This document shows positions 37,141 to 44,854 of a stretch of 64,000 bases of DNA, one piece after another. Below the pieces are notes generated by a model that made no database searches, was not told where the DNA came from, and was given only the letters and a program-made list of their open reading frames with translations. Both the position numbers and the translations under genes were made by a program. Source of the stretch: Chitinophaga sp. XS-30 (GTDB lineage Bacteria > Bacteroidota > Bacteroidia > Chitinophagales > Chitinophagaceae). The stretch lies in assembly GCF_008086345.1 (NCBI RefSeq), contig NZ_CP043006.1, forward strand, positions 4,896,032-4,960,031, written 5' to 3'. Numbering within the stretch: the stretch's first letter is position 1; each line of letters begins with the position of its first letter.

Positions 37141-38148
37141 ATGCCACCTCTAGACAACACAACAATGAAACAACTGATAGAAAAAATATTGCCAGCCAAC
37201 CACAATAAACGCAAATGGACAGCAGTCGGGCTGACGGTTGCAATTTCTGGGCTATTGACACTTTGGGGCATTTACGGAATTGGGCAGTACGGAATTGCAT
37301 TGTTCATTTTGACACCTCTTTTCATTGGCACAGGTTCTGTAATTTTATACGGGTTTAAAAAAGAAATAACTTATAAACAGGCCTGGAGAATTGGATTTTT
37401 GACACTTGGAATTTATACAGCAGGGCTTTTAGTGTTTGCCATTGAAGGAATAATCTGCATTGCAATGGCTGCACCAATTGGGATTCTACTAACTTGGGCA
37501 GGAAGCTCGATCGGCTACGCAATCATCAACAAGACACCAGGCAACGCACCAACAACAATGCTTTTCTTAATCGGCATCATTCCGACAATGGCGTTTATTG
37601 AAAAAGACAATAAGCCAACTTTGATCTCAGTTGTAACTTCAATAGAAATTAACGCAGACCCGCATGCGGTTTGGAAAAACGTAATAGAATTTCCGCAACT
37701 TGACGAGCCGACTGAATTTATTTTCAAGACAGGAATTGCATATCCGATTGACGCCAAAATTGAAGGGACAGGAGTTGGCGCGGTCAGACATTGCAACTTT
37801 ACAACAGGGAGTTTCGTAGAGCCGATAACAGTTTGGGACGAGCCTCGACTTTTAAAATTTGACGTAGCGGAACAGCCCGAACCAATGAAAGAATTGAGTT
37901 TCTGGGACATTGACGCACCCCACCTACACGACTATTTTGTTTCTAAACAAGGACAATTCAAACTAACTGAATTACCAAACGGGAATACGCTTCTGGAAGG
38001 AACAACTTGGTATTATCACAACATCAGACCAACTTTTTATTGGCGATTATGGAGTAACCATATCGTTCATAAAATACACGAACGAGTATTGGCACACATA
38101 AAGAAAAATGCCGAGGCTGAAAAGAAACCGGCATACAACAAACGTTAG
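37141..38148 (+). CDS. AT-rich, probably acquired membrane-SRPBCC fusion protein
   Basis: The 335-residue protein has an N-terminal half with about five membrane helices (27-50, 56-75, 85-103, 106-130, 136-152). The C-terminal half (about 165-330) is a START/SRPBCC-like ligand-binding domain ('SVVTSIEINADPHAVWKNVIEFPQL', 'KIEGTGVGAVRHCNFTTGSFVEPITVWDEPRLLKFDVAEQP'). GC is clearly lower than in all neighbours and codon choice is different, so recent horizontal transfer is likely. Its stop codon lies inside GTTAGGC, which resembles an integron attC core. ATG codons at 37141 and 37165 are both possible starts; the second fits better with a cytoplasmic amphipathic start. Confidence 0.75.
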   Translation: MPPLDNTTMKQLIEKILPANHNKRKWTAVGLTVAISGLLTLWGIYGIGQYGIALFILTPLFIGTGSVILYGFKKEITYKQAWRIGFLTLGIYTAGLLVFAIEGIICIAMAAPIGILLTWAGSSIGYAIINKTPGNAPTTMLFLIGIIPTMAFIEKDNKPTLISVVTSIEINADPHAVWKNVIEFPQLDEPTEFIFKTGIAYPIDAKIEGTGVGAVRHCNFTTGSFVEPITVWDEPRLLKFDVAEQPEPMKELSFWDIDAPHLHDYFVSKQGQFKLTELPNGNTLLEGTTWYYHNIRPTFYWRLWSNHIVHKIHERVLAHIKKNAEAEKKPAYNKR

Positions 38149-38183
38149 GCCCAATGGCGGATAACTCCCCCCACAACCGCCAT
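38144..38183. other. attC-like core and hairpin at the end of the AT-rich gene
   Basis: GTTAGGC (38144-38150) fits the GTTRRRY core of cassette recombination sites. It is followed by a 7-bp inverted repeat, ATGGCGG (38154-38160) and CCGCCAT (38177-38183). Base composition returns to the local norm right after it. A full attC with the matching RYYYAAC arm was not identified, and the hairpin could simply be a terminator. Confidence 0.25.
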
Positions 38184-38221
38184 ATCCCGTTTTATCCCTA
38201 CTTTAGCCGCCAATTGCACCC

Positions 38222-39082
38222 ATGAGCAAACGATCCTCCATACCACTATACTCGCTTGACAGCAACGCGAAGCAAGGCCTCTACCTGAAGAAATTCTCCG
38301 GCATCAACGCGGAAATGCCCAGGGTCAGGGAGGCCCACCGGGACGATCACTATATCTTCATCCTCCAGGAGAAAGGAGATAGCAGGATGATGGTGGATTT
38401 CCGGGAAGTAAAGGTGAAAGGCCGCCAGGTGTTCTGCATTCTGCCCGGACAGGTGCATCACGTTATTTCGGTGAAGGATACGGATGCCTGGTTCGTTGCC
38501 ATGGATGTAGCGCTTGTGCATGAGGGCTGCCGCCAGGTGTTCGGGCAACGGCTGCAACCACTTCCGCCCATGCCGGTCAAACGTGCGGATGCGGAAAGGA
38601 TCAGCGGCTGTATCGGCCTGCTGGAAAGCTTGCACCGGCAGGTAAATGACAGCGTGCTCCACCAACAGGTGATCCGTTCCCTCACGGATGCTGTTACCGG
38701 GATGTTTGCCGCAACGTATATGCCCCTCATGCCGGAAGGCAATCCCGGCGGACGGCGCCCCGCCATCATCACCCGCCAGTTCAAAGAACTGCTGCAACGC
38801 AGCTATAAAAACATGAAAACTCCATCCGCCTATGCCGCCGCGCTGAACATCTCCCCCTCCTACCTGAATGAAGCGGTGAAACAGACCACCGGCCTTCCCG
38901 TAAGCTACTGGATACAACAAGAGATCATGACGGAAGCGAAACGGATGTTGTATTATACCGATCTGACCGTAAAAGAGATCGCTTATGCGCTGGCGTATGA
39001 AGACCACACTTATTTCTCCCGGCTTTTTCACAAGACGACCGGCATGCCTCCCCTCAGCTTCCGGAAAAAATACCGCGAATAG
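38222..39082 (+). CDS. AraC-family transcriptional regulator
   Basis: The 286-residue protein has an N-terminal cupin-like sensor domain (about 15-115: 'HRDDHYIFILQEKGDSRMMVDFREVKVKGRQVFCILPGQVHHV'). A C-terminal double helix-turn-helix spans about 190-285 ('SAYAAALNISPSYLNEAVKQTTG', 'VKEIAYALAYEDHTYFSRLFHKTTGMPPLSFRK'). The sensor domain type is common in Bacteroidota regulators next to siderophore genes. It lies 74 nt upstream of the siderophore-interacting protein gene, with direct repeats in between that could be its binding site. Confidence 0.93.
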   Translation: MSKRSSIPLYSLDSNAKQGLYLKKFSGINAEMPRVREAHRDDHYIFILQEKGDSRMMVDFREVKVKGRQVFCILPGQVHHVISVKDTDAWFVAMDVALVHEGCRQVFGQRLQPLPPMPVKRADAERISGCIGLLESLHRQVNDSVLHQQVIRSLTDAVTGMFAATYMPLMPEGNPGGRRPAIITRQFKELLQRSYKNMKTPSAYAAALNISPSYLNEAVKQTTGLPVSYWIQQEIMTEAKRMLYYTDLTVKEIAYALAYEDHTYFSRLFHKTTGMPPLSFRKKYRE

Positions 39083-39083
39083 T

Positions 39084-39119
39084 CCAATCCTTCCAACCGT
39101 CTGCCCATTGTTCAAACAG
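39084..39119 (+). promoter_or_regulatory. 20-bp-spaced direct repeat before the siderophore-interacting gene
   Basis: CCAATCCTTCCAACCG (39084-39099) and CCCATTGTTCAAACAG (39104-39119) match at 11 of 16 positions with exact 20-bp spacing. The second half resembles the repeat upstream of the PepSY gene (CCC, T-rich middle, AAACAGCC). It starts 2 nt after the AraC gene. Confidence 0.35.
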
Positions 39120-39156
39120 CCGGCATCACCGTGCTTTGCAGGGTAAATAAAGTACA

Positions 39157-39882
39157 ATGCCACATGTTCCGAAATGGATGGGCGATGTCATGGAAAATCT
39201 GCTGGCATCCAAATTATTGCACCTGCGGGTGACTGATACTACTCCTTTAAGCACCGCTGTCAGACTAGTCCGATTTACGGGAGACCTCCGCGGAGCATCG
39301 AACGAGGCCGGTTATGCCATGGCCTTCAGGGTTAACGGCACGGAGTTCAGGAATTATACGCCCTCGCTCTTCCTGCCTGAAAAAGGCATCTGCGAAGTCA
39401 TTTTTCATCTGCATGGCAACGGCCCGGGAAGTGAATACGCATCAAAACTCACCGTTGGCGATACGCTCAAGGTTAGCCTTCCTCGCGGGCGGAAATTATA
39501 CCGGGAGAATCCTTATCATTTTTTCTTCGGTGACGAAACGACCCTTGGTGTGTATAAAGGACTGCAGCGGGAAGTGACCCGGCAGGGCGGTTTATGCACC
39601 GGCATTCTGGAGCTGGATGCTGCCAATGCATTTCTGCCCGGCGACATGGGGCTGACCACGGATATTGTGGACAAAGGCAAACCGGATAAAGCAGATCACC
39701 TCGGCGAATTGCTGGATAAAAATCTAGGCGCCTCCGGCATGCCTGCAGATGCTTTCCTGTACTACCTGATGGGCAATGCCAGGTCCATACAATCCTTCCG
39801 TAACATACTCAAAGCCCGCGGCGTGCAAAACCGGAATATCCGCACACAGGCCTACTGGGCGCCGGGGAAAAGAGGATTATAA
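39157..39882 (+). CDS. siderophore-interacting protein (ferric-siderophore reductase)
   Basis: The 241-residue protein has an FAD-binding SIP domain (about 20-125: 'FRNYTPSLFLPEKGICEVIFHLHGNGPGSEYASKLTVGDTLKVSLPRG', the R-x-Y-T flavin motif) and a NAD(P)H-type C-terminal domain (about 130-240: 'FFFGDETTLGVYKGL', 'FLYYLMGNARSIQSFRNILKARGV', 'QAYWAPGKRG'). It reduces ferric siderophores in the cytoplasm to release iron. The first ATG is kept because 'VPKWMGDVMENLL' looks like a real N-terminus; 39178 and 39190 are alternatives. It sits beside an AraC regulator. Confidence 0.88.
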   Translation: MPHVPKWMGDVMENLLASKLLHLRVTDTTPLSTAVRLVRFTGDLRGASNEAGYAMAFRVNGTEFRNYTPSLFLPEKGICEVIFHLHGNGPGSEYASKLTVGDTLKVSLPRGRKLYRENPYHFFFGDETTLGVYKGLQREVTRQGGLCTGILELDAANAFLPGDMGLTTDIVDKGKPDKADHLGELLDKNLGASGMPADAFLYYLMGNARSIQSFRNILKARGVQNRNIRTQAYWAPGKRGL

Positions 39883-39887
39883 AACAC

Positions 39888-40337
39888 ATGCCCATGAAAA
39901 AACTGATCCCTCCGTTTCTGTTATTCATTTGCCTCCTGCTGATGGTTGCCGCATCCCTGCTCATTCCCCAACCGCATTTCATCAACCCGCCCTGGCATCT
40001 CACCGGCCTGACGCTCCTTGCCGCGGGGGCGGCTATGGCCATATGGACCAGCCGGAAATTCCGCCAGCGCAACACGGCCATCCATACCTTCCGGGCGCCG
40101 GGAACCTTGGTCACGGACGGCCTGTTCCGCTTCAGCCGGAATCCTGTCTATCTGGGTTTTTCGATGATATTGGCAGGTGTAACGCTGCTGCTCGGTGTGC
40201 CATCCTCCTTATACATACTCCTGCTCTTCATACTGATCACCGACCGGTGGTATATCCGTTATGAAGAACAGGAGATGGAAAAGATATTCGGTGACGCGTA
40301 CCGGCTTTACAAAGCGCGCGTCAGAAGATGGTTGTAG
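39888..40337 (+). CDS. isoprenylcysteine carboxyl methyltransferase / PEMT-like membrane protein
   Basis: The 149-residue protein has four membrane helices. The family signature occupies the C-terminal half: 'LVTDGLFRFSRNPVYLGFSMILAGVTLLLG' (the R-x-P-x-Y motif binding the methyl donor) and 'RYEEQEMEKIFGDAYRLYKARVRRWL'. Such bacterial proteins are predicted S-adenosylmethionine-dependent methyltransferases of lipids or other small hydrophobic acceptors. It begins 5 nt after the siderophore-interacting gene and overlaps the end of the convergent GH88 gene by 31 nt. Confidence 0.87.
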   Translation: MPMKKLIPPFLLFICLLLMVAASLLIPQPHFINPPWHLTGLTLLAAGAAMAIWTSRKFRQRNTAIHTFRAPGTLVTDGLFRFSRNPVYLGFSMILAGVTLLLGVPSSLYILLLFILITDRWYIRYEEQEMEKIFGDAYRLYKARVRRWL

Positions 40338-41551
40338 CGCTGCAGGGCTTCTATGAAGTAGTAATCAGCATACACCAGCGGCACATCTATTTCTGTGTTA
40401 TGCGGAATGCTGCCTACGCTGTGCATCAACAGGAAATTACCGTTTTTGCCCGCAGGTGCGCGGTAAGCGGAACTGGCCAGGGAATGCAATATACGGATGG
40501 CAGCTTTGCGATATTTGTCTTCCTTCCCTTTCGCATAACCGCTCAGCTCAAATAGAGCAGAAGCGGTGATGGCTGCGGCCGATGCATCCCTGTACCTGCC
40601 AGTTACCTTGTTAGCGTTCGAGTTGATGCCGGGCGTGAATCCCGGTTGATTTGCATTGAAATCCCAATAAGGCACTTTGTCTTCCGGCAGGTCCGAATGG
40701 TCGAGGAACCAGTCCGCCATCCCTTCCGCAGTCCGCAGAAAACGCGGGTCACCGGTTTCGCGGTACACCATGGTAAAACCATAGATCCCCCAGGCCTGGC
40801 CCCTGGCCCAGGTAGAGTTATCGGCATAGCCCTGCGCCGTTTCGCGCCCTTCCACTTTGCCGGTGATCGTATCGTAGCACACCACATGCCAGGAGCTGTA
40901 ATCCGGCCGCACCTGGTTTTTCATCGCCTGTTCCGCATGCGTCACCGCAATATGGCGGAAGCTGGTATCGCCGGTGACCTTTCCGGCAAAGAACAGCAGT
41001 TCCAGGTTCATCATATTGTCGATGATCACCGGGTAATAATAATTGCGGTTGCCATGCCATGATTTGAATACGTTCCAGGATTTGATGCTGCCGGTCACTT
41101 CATTGAACCGGGTGCTGAGGGAACGGGCTGCCTGCACGAGAATATCGCGGTAGGCGGTATTGCCGGTGAGCCGGTAGGCGTTCCCGTAGCTGCAATACAC
41201 CATAAACCCAAGATCGTGATGGCGGGTGAAGTCTTTCAGCGGCTCCAGCTTTTCCGTCCAGGCTACGGCCTGCTGCCGCAGCTTGCTGTCTTTCGTGTAT
41301 TCGTAGGCGTACCAAAGGCTGCCGGGAAAGAAGCCCGGCGTCCAGTCATACATATTGGTCAGCACCATTTTTCCTGTTGCATTGATGGTCCGGGGGAATG
41401 TGAGGGCCTTTTCGGCCCCGGTTTCCCGGAGCATCAGCTTCAGCTGTTGCTGCGCGAAGGAAAAGTTGCTTTTCACAAAATCATCTTCGCTCCTGTCTGC
41501 CGTAAATGCAAGCAGGCCTGTCGTCACTAAAAAATAGGTCCAAAGTTTCAT
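40307..41551 (-). CDS. glycoside hydrolase family 88 (unsaturated glucuronyl hydrolase)
   Basis: The 414-residue protein has an N-terminal signal peptide (MKLWTYFLVTTGLLAFTAD). The (alpha/alpha)6 barrel carries GH88 marks: 'YDWTPGFFPGSLWYAYEYT', 'RHHDLGFMVYCSYGNAYRLTG', 'VIIDNMMNLELLFFAG' (active-site aspartates) and 'STWARGQAWGIYGFTMVYRETGD'. It removes the 4,5-unsaturated uronic acid left at the non-reducing end by polysaccharide lyases. That suits the PL8 lyase of this locus exactly. It is the last gene of the SusC-SusD-DUF5017 operon, and its leader holds a five-copy palindromic repeat array that ends at the start codon. Confidence 0.94.
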   Translation of the reverse strand: MKLWTYFLVTTGLLAFTADRSEDDFVKSNFSFAQQQLKLMLRETGAEKALTFPRTINATGKMVLTNMYDWTPGFFPGSLWYAYEYTKDSKLRQQAVAWTEKLEPLKDFTRHHDLGFMVYCSYGNAYRLTGNTAYRDILVQAARSLSTRFNEVTGSIKSWNVFKSWHGNRNYYYPVIIDNMMNLELLFFAGKVTGDTSFRHIAVTHAEQAMKNQVRPDYSSWHVVCYDTITGKVEGRETAQGYADNSTWARGQAWGIYGFTMVYRETGDPRFLRTAEGMADWFLDHSDLPEDKVPYWDFNANQPGFTPGINSNANKVTGRYRDASAAAITASALFELSGYAKGKEDKYRKAAIRILHSLASSAYRAPAGKNGNFLLMHSVGSIPHNTEIDVPLVYADYYFIEALQRYNHLLTRAL

Positions 41552-41771
41552 CTGTTCATTTAATTTTTACGGGTCAGATGGAATGTTATTTCATCTGTTC
41601 TTGCTTATTTTTATCAATCAGATGGAATGTTATTTCATCTGTTCTTGCTTATTTTATCAATCAGATGGAATGTTATTTCATCTGTTCTTGCTTATTTTAT
41701 CAATCAGATGGAATGTTATTTCATCTGTTCATTTTAATTTTTATCGATAAGATGGAATATCAGTTCATCTA
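41547..41771 (-). repeat. five-copy tandem palindromic repeat with two-codon ORFs in GH88 leader
   Basis: Palindromes begin at 41575, 41619, 41662, 41705 and about 41749 (period 43-44 bp). Each has arms CAGATGGAAT and ATTTCATCTG around GTT on the plus strand; the last is degenerate. On the minus strand each holds a start-codon-stop ORF: ATG-AAA-TAA at 41586-41594, 41630-41638, 41673-41681 and 41716-41724, and ATG-AAC-TGA at 41760-41768. The GH88 start shares the AACAGATGAAA context. The array fills the 231-nt gap behind the DUF5017 gene. Confidence 0.9.
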
Positions 41772-41782
41772 TTCATAAGCTG

Positions 41783-42703
41783 TTATGGTATCACTTTGAT
41801 AATAAACTCCCTCATTACGCTCTTCTCCTCATCCAGCGTATGGTTAAACGCTACAAAAGTGGCAGTGTAGATGCCGGCAGCAGTGTACATATAATTATGC
41901 CCTTCCTTGTCCGGCTCATTGATGCTTTTGATGCCGGTGCTGACATCCGGGGCGATGCGGCCCACGTACATCGGTTTGCTTACGATCCAGCTGGTATTGG
42001 TAGGACTGGTACCGCCGCCGCCAATGATCTTCAGGTCGGAAGCCGTTGCCGTCCACCTGGCGCTCGCAGGCGTCCAGACGTTGCCATACCGCAGCCAGTA
42101 GCTGGCATCCGTAGCCAGGGAAGCAACGGTGTATTGCTGGTCAGGCAGTATATTTTTGACGAAAAAATTCGTGATCGTCCAGGTGCGCTGCGTGGTGCCT
42201 GTTACTCCACTGTATTTGAATGCAATGAACAGGGAATCATCGGCGCCGGACACGAGGTCCGTCAGATCGATGTTCCCGGAATTCACTACCGTGGCATTTA
42301 CGGCAATCGCTCCGCGGGAAGTGATATCCGTCCAGTCCGCATTCACAACCGTAGCAGAATCCGCGGAAGCCAGCTTGTTGGTCGCCAGTACCTGCAGGGT
42401 ATTGGTCTGCGTGCCCCATTCCGCTTTGGAAGCAAAGGAAAGCATTACGGTGCCCAGGCGGGAAGCCACGCTCCTGTTCGCATAACTTTTGCCGGACTCC
42501 CCGGAATAAAAGGCAATATTCCCGGCGCTGCCGCTGAAGATAAAACGGGTGGTATCCCCCAGCCTGTAGGTGAATGTATCGGCTACAAGCCTGGCAGGAT
42601 CTAGGCTCACCTGGAAAGACGGCACATCCACTTCCATATTTTTATTGCAGGACGCGGTAATAAAAGCGATACCAGTGAGTATGATGATGAATGATCTTTT
42701 CAT
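41783..42703 (-). CDS. DUF5017 (SusE/F-like) surface glycan-binding lipoprotein
   Basis: I chose the ATG at 42703 (MKRSFIIILTGIAFITASC), a lipoprotein signal with lipobox ITASC; the longer frame upstream has no signal. The mature part (about 285 residues) matches the DUF5017 type: 'FTYRLGDTTRFIFSGSAGNIAFYSGESGKSYANR' (a PKD-like start), a central beta domain and a final Ig-like part ending in 'VMREFIIKVIP'. Proteins at this operon position act as surface glycan-binding subunits beside SusC/SusD. It lies 79 nt downstream of susD. Confidence 0.87.
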   Translation of the reverse strand: MKRSFIIILTGIAFITASCNKNMEVDVPSFQVSLDPARLVADTFTYRLGDTTRFIFSGSAGNIAFYSGESGKSYANRSVASRLGTVMLSFASKAEWGTQTNTLQVLATNKLASADSATVVNADWTDITSRGAIAVNATVVNSGNIDLTDLVSGADDSLFIAFKYSGVTGTTQRTWTITNFFVKNILPDQQYTVASLATDASYWLRYGNVWTPASARWTATASDLKIIGGGGTSPTNTSWIVSKPMYVGRIAPDVSTGIKSINEPDKEGHNYMYTAAGIYTATFVAFNHTLDEEKSVMREFIIKVIP

Positions 42704-42782
42704 CTTTTTATTTTTTGTTTTTGAACAGGCCGGATGATATACTGCCGGCTTTTTCATTTTGTTATACTGTTGTTTTCGAACA

Positions 42783-44834
42783 TCACCACCCGTCGTTCTG
42801 TATAAGCGCACGGTTCAGGTTCAGTTCATAAGTAGGCTTGGGCAGCAGCACATGCCTCGGCGCTACGTTCTGCACGCCCTGCAGTCCGTTTGGATTGCCG
42901 CTGGCGGCAACGGAGGCGCCATTGGCAGCGGCCCAGGACGCGAACGTCTGCATATCTTCATAAAAATTCCCCCAACGGATCAGGTCCGCTTTACGCACGG
43001 CTTCAAAGCAAAGCTCTCTCATCCGCTCGTCCCGTATCGCCAACTGAAAGGCCTCCTTGCCGAGACCGGGCGTCAGGTCCGCTTCATTGCCCACGGTAAT
43101 GGTAGCCGCGGCTGTAGCGGCTTCGCCGGCCCAGGTAAATTCCGCGCCGGTCAGTACCGGGTCGGAAGCGCCGGAGGTATGCGTGGGTGCTGTGGTTGTT
43201 GCCGTACCGGCTGTGGTAACGGTGTACAGGTTACCGCCGTTGGTGATCTGCGTACCGGCGGCATAAGTAGCGCCGGGCATCCATGCGGTGCCGATCACGA
43301 CTACGGGCGCGGAAGAATAATAGGTGCCGGGAGCCAGCGCACCGGGACTGTTCAGGTAAATGCCGGTCACCTTCCCACCGGTCACCACTGCCGACGCTGT
43401 TGCACCGCTTCCGCCGCCACCGGAGATCGTTACCGCCGGAGCGGCTGTGTAACCGCTTCCCTGGCTGGTGACCGAAACGGATTTCACCACATTGCCGTTC
43501 ATGATGCCGTAACCGCGCTTCCTGACGAGATTGATATCTTCATAGGCCGCAGCGGGACCGTTCAGATAGTTCTCCGCTTCCGCGCGCATCAGCAATACAT
43601 CCGCGTAACGGATCACCGGCCAGTTGATATTATACGTTCCGCCAACACCATTGGTATTCCTGATCGAAGCGGGACAATACTCTCTTCTGAATTTTCCGGC
43701 GCTCATCTGCCAGGGGTTAGTTCTGGCCCTGCGCAAGCGGGGATTGCCGCTGAAAATGTAATCGGCACAGTTCCAGTCCCGCCGGGTATCCAGCGATGAT
43801 TTATTGGGAGTGGCCGTGCTGGCCGGGTCCACTTCATACGCGTCATAGAGTTTTTTGGTGACCCATACCCATCCGGCGCTGCCGTATGAGCTGGTATCCG
43901 CCGCCGTAAGGTTGGACGTGATGCCCACAAAATTCCCGATATCATTCCCCCCTTTGTTCACCACACCTGCGGCTGCGCCTACGGAACCCAATTCCCAGAT
44001 GTTCTCCTTCACATCATACTGGTCCTGGCAGAGATTGATGAATATCTGGCGGTAACTGGGGTTCAGCGCATGCATGCCGGAACTTTCCACTTTGTCAGCA
44101 TATTTGATCACTTCTGCATATTTGGAAACATCGTTCTGCGGATAACCGGCCCAGTAGAGGTACACCCTTGCCAGCATGGCCTGCACGGCGGTGAGCGTCA
44201 CCACATCGTTATACCCGAGCTTTGCTACGGTATAATCCTGCAGCAGGGTCTCCGCTTCCTTCATGTCTTTTTCTATCTGCTCATACACCTGGCGCTGCGG
44301 AGCGGCAGGAACCGTTACATCACTGATGCCCAGCGGGCTCAATACCAGCGGCACATCCCCGTAATTGCTGGTAAGGATGAAATACAGGAAGCCGCGCAGG
44401 AACAGCGCCTGGCCCCGGATAATATCCCTTCTCGCCTCATCCATCGCCGGTTTATCGATATGCTGCAACAGCGAATTGATGTTATTGATACCGAGATAGG
44501 AAAAACGCCAGATGCCGCCGACGTACACCAGCGAAGCATCATAATTATAGCGCAGCCCTCTCGCATCGCCGTCCGCCGTGCGGCTGGACATAACCTCGTC
44601 CGTAGTGGACACAAAATTGAAATGCATCACCTGACCATACATCTCGGACCGCATCAGGTCGCCGTAAATACCGTTCAGCGCCTGTTGCAGCTGCGCTTCG
44701 GTAGTGTAGTAGTTACCCGGTGAATAGAAATCGGTCGGCTTCGTATCCAGGAATTTTTTGCAGGAAGTCAATCCCGCTGCGGAGACTGATGTGATGATAC
44801 AGATACGGATGAATTTTATCAAACTCGGTTTCAT
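42783..44834 (-). CDS. SusD/RagB lipoprotein of the PL8 locus, with inserted glycine-rich domain
   Basis: The 683-residue lipoprotein has a lipobox around Cys25 (AAGLTSC). It has SusD N-terminal helices ('FLDTKPTDFYSPGNYYTTEAQLQQALNGIYGDL'), the TPR core, and the C-terminal 'QLAIRDERMRELCFEAVRKADLIRWGNF'. Between 'DINLVRKRGYG' and this end lies an extra stretch of about 145 residues (about 440-585). It has the phage-tail-like pattern 'GSGYTAAPAVTISGGGGSG' and 'YAAGTQITNGGNLYTVTTAG', not normal for SusD. The protein captures the polysaccharide fragments for the SusC encoded 20 nt upstream. Confidence 0.93.
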   Translation of the reverse strand: MKPSLIKFIRICIITSVSAAGLTSCKKFLDTKPTDFYSPGNYYTTEAQLQQALNGIYGDLMRSEMYGQVMHFNFVSTTDEVMSSRTADGDARGLRYNYDASLVYVGGIWRFSYLGINNINSLLQHIDKPAMDEARRDIIRGQALFLRGFLYFILTSNYGDVPLVLSPLGISDVTVPAAPQRQVYEQIEKDMKEAETLLQDYTVAKLGYNDVVTLTAVQAMLARVYLYWAGYPQNDVSKYAEVIKYADKVESSGMHALNPSYRQIFINLCQDQYDVKENIWELGSVGAAAGVVNKGGNDIGNFVGITSNLTAADTSSYGSAGWVWVTKKLYDAYEVDPASTATPNKSSLDTRRDWNCADYIFSGNPRLRRARTNPWQMSAGKFRREYCPASIRNTNGVGGTYNINWPVIRYADVLLMRAEAENYLNGPAAAYEDINLVRKRGYGIMNGNVVKSVSVTSQGSGYTAAPAVTISGGGGSGATASAVVTGGKVTGIYLNSPGALAPGTYYSSAPVVVIGTAWMPGATYAAGTQITNGGNLYTVTTAGTATTTAPTHTSGASDPVLTGAEFTWAGEAATAAATITVGNEADLTPGLGKEAFQLAIRDERMRELCFEAVRKADLIRWGNFYEDMQTFASWAAANGASVAASGNPNGLQGVQNVAPRHVLLPKPTYELNLNRALIQNDGW

Positions 44835-44854
44835 GCTGTAGAATTTTGTGTTGA

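Noticed and set aside
41575..41771. Tandem array resembling a CRISPR
   Set aside because: The sequence between palindromes is nearly identical from unit to unit, so there are no unique spacers, and no cas genes are nearby.
41506..41778. Plus-strand ORF with repeated Cys/Phe-rich peptide across the 41.6 kb array
   Set aside because: Product of the nucleotide repeat in one frame; the array is better explained as leader DNA of the minus-strand GH88 gene.
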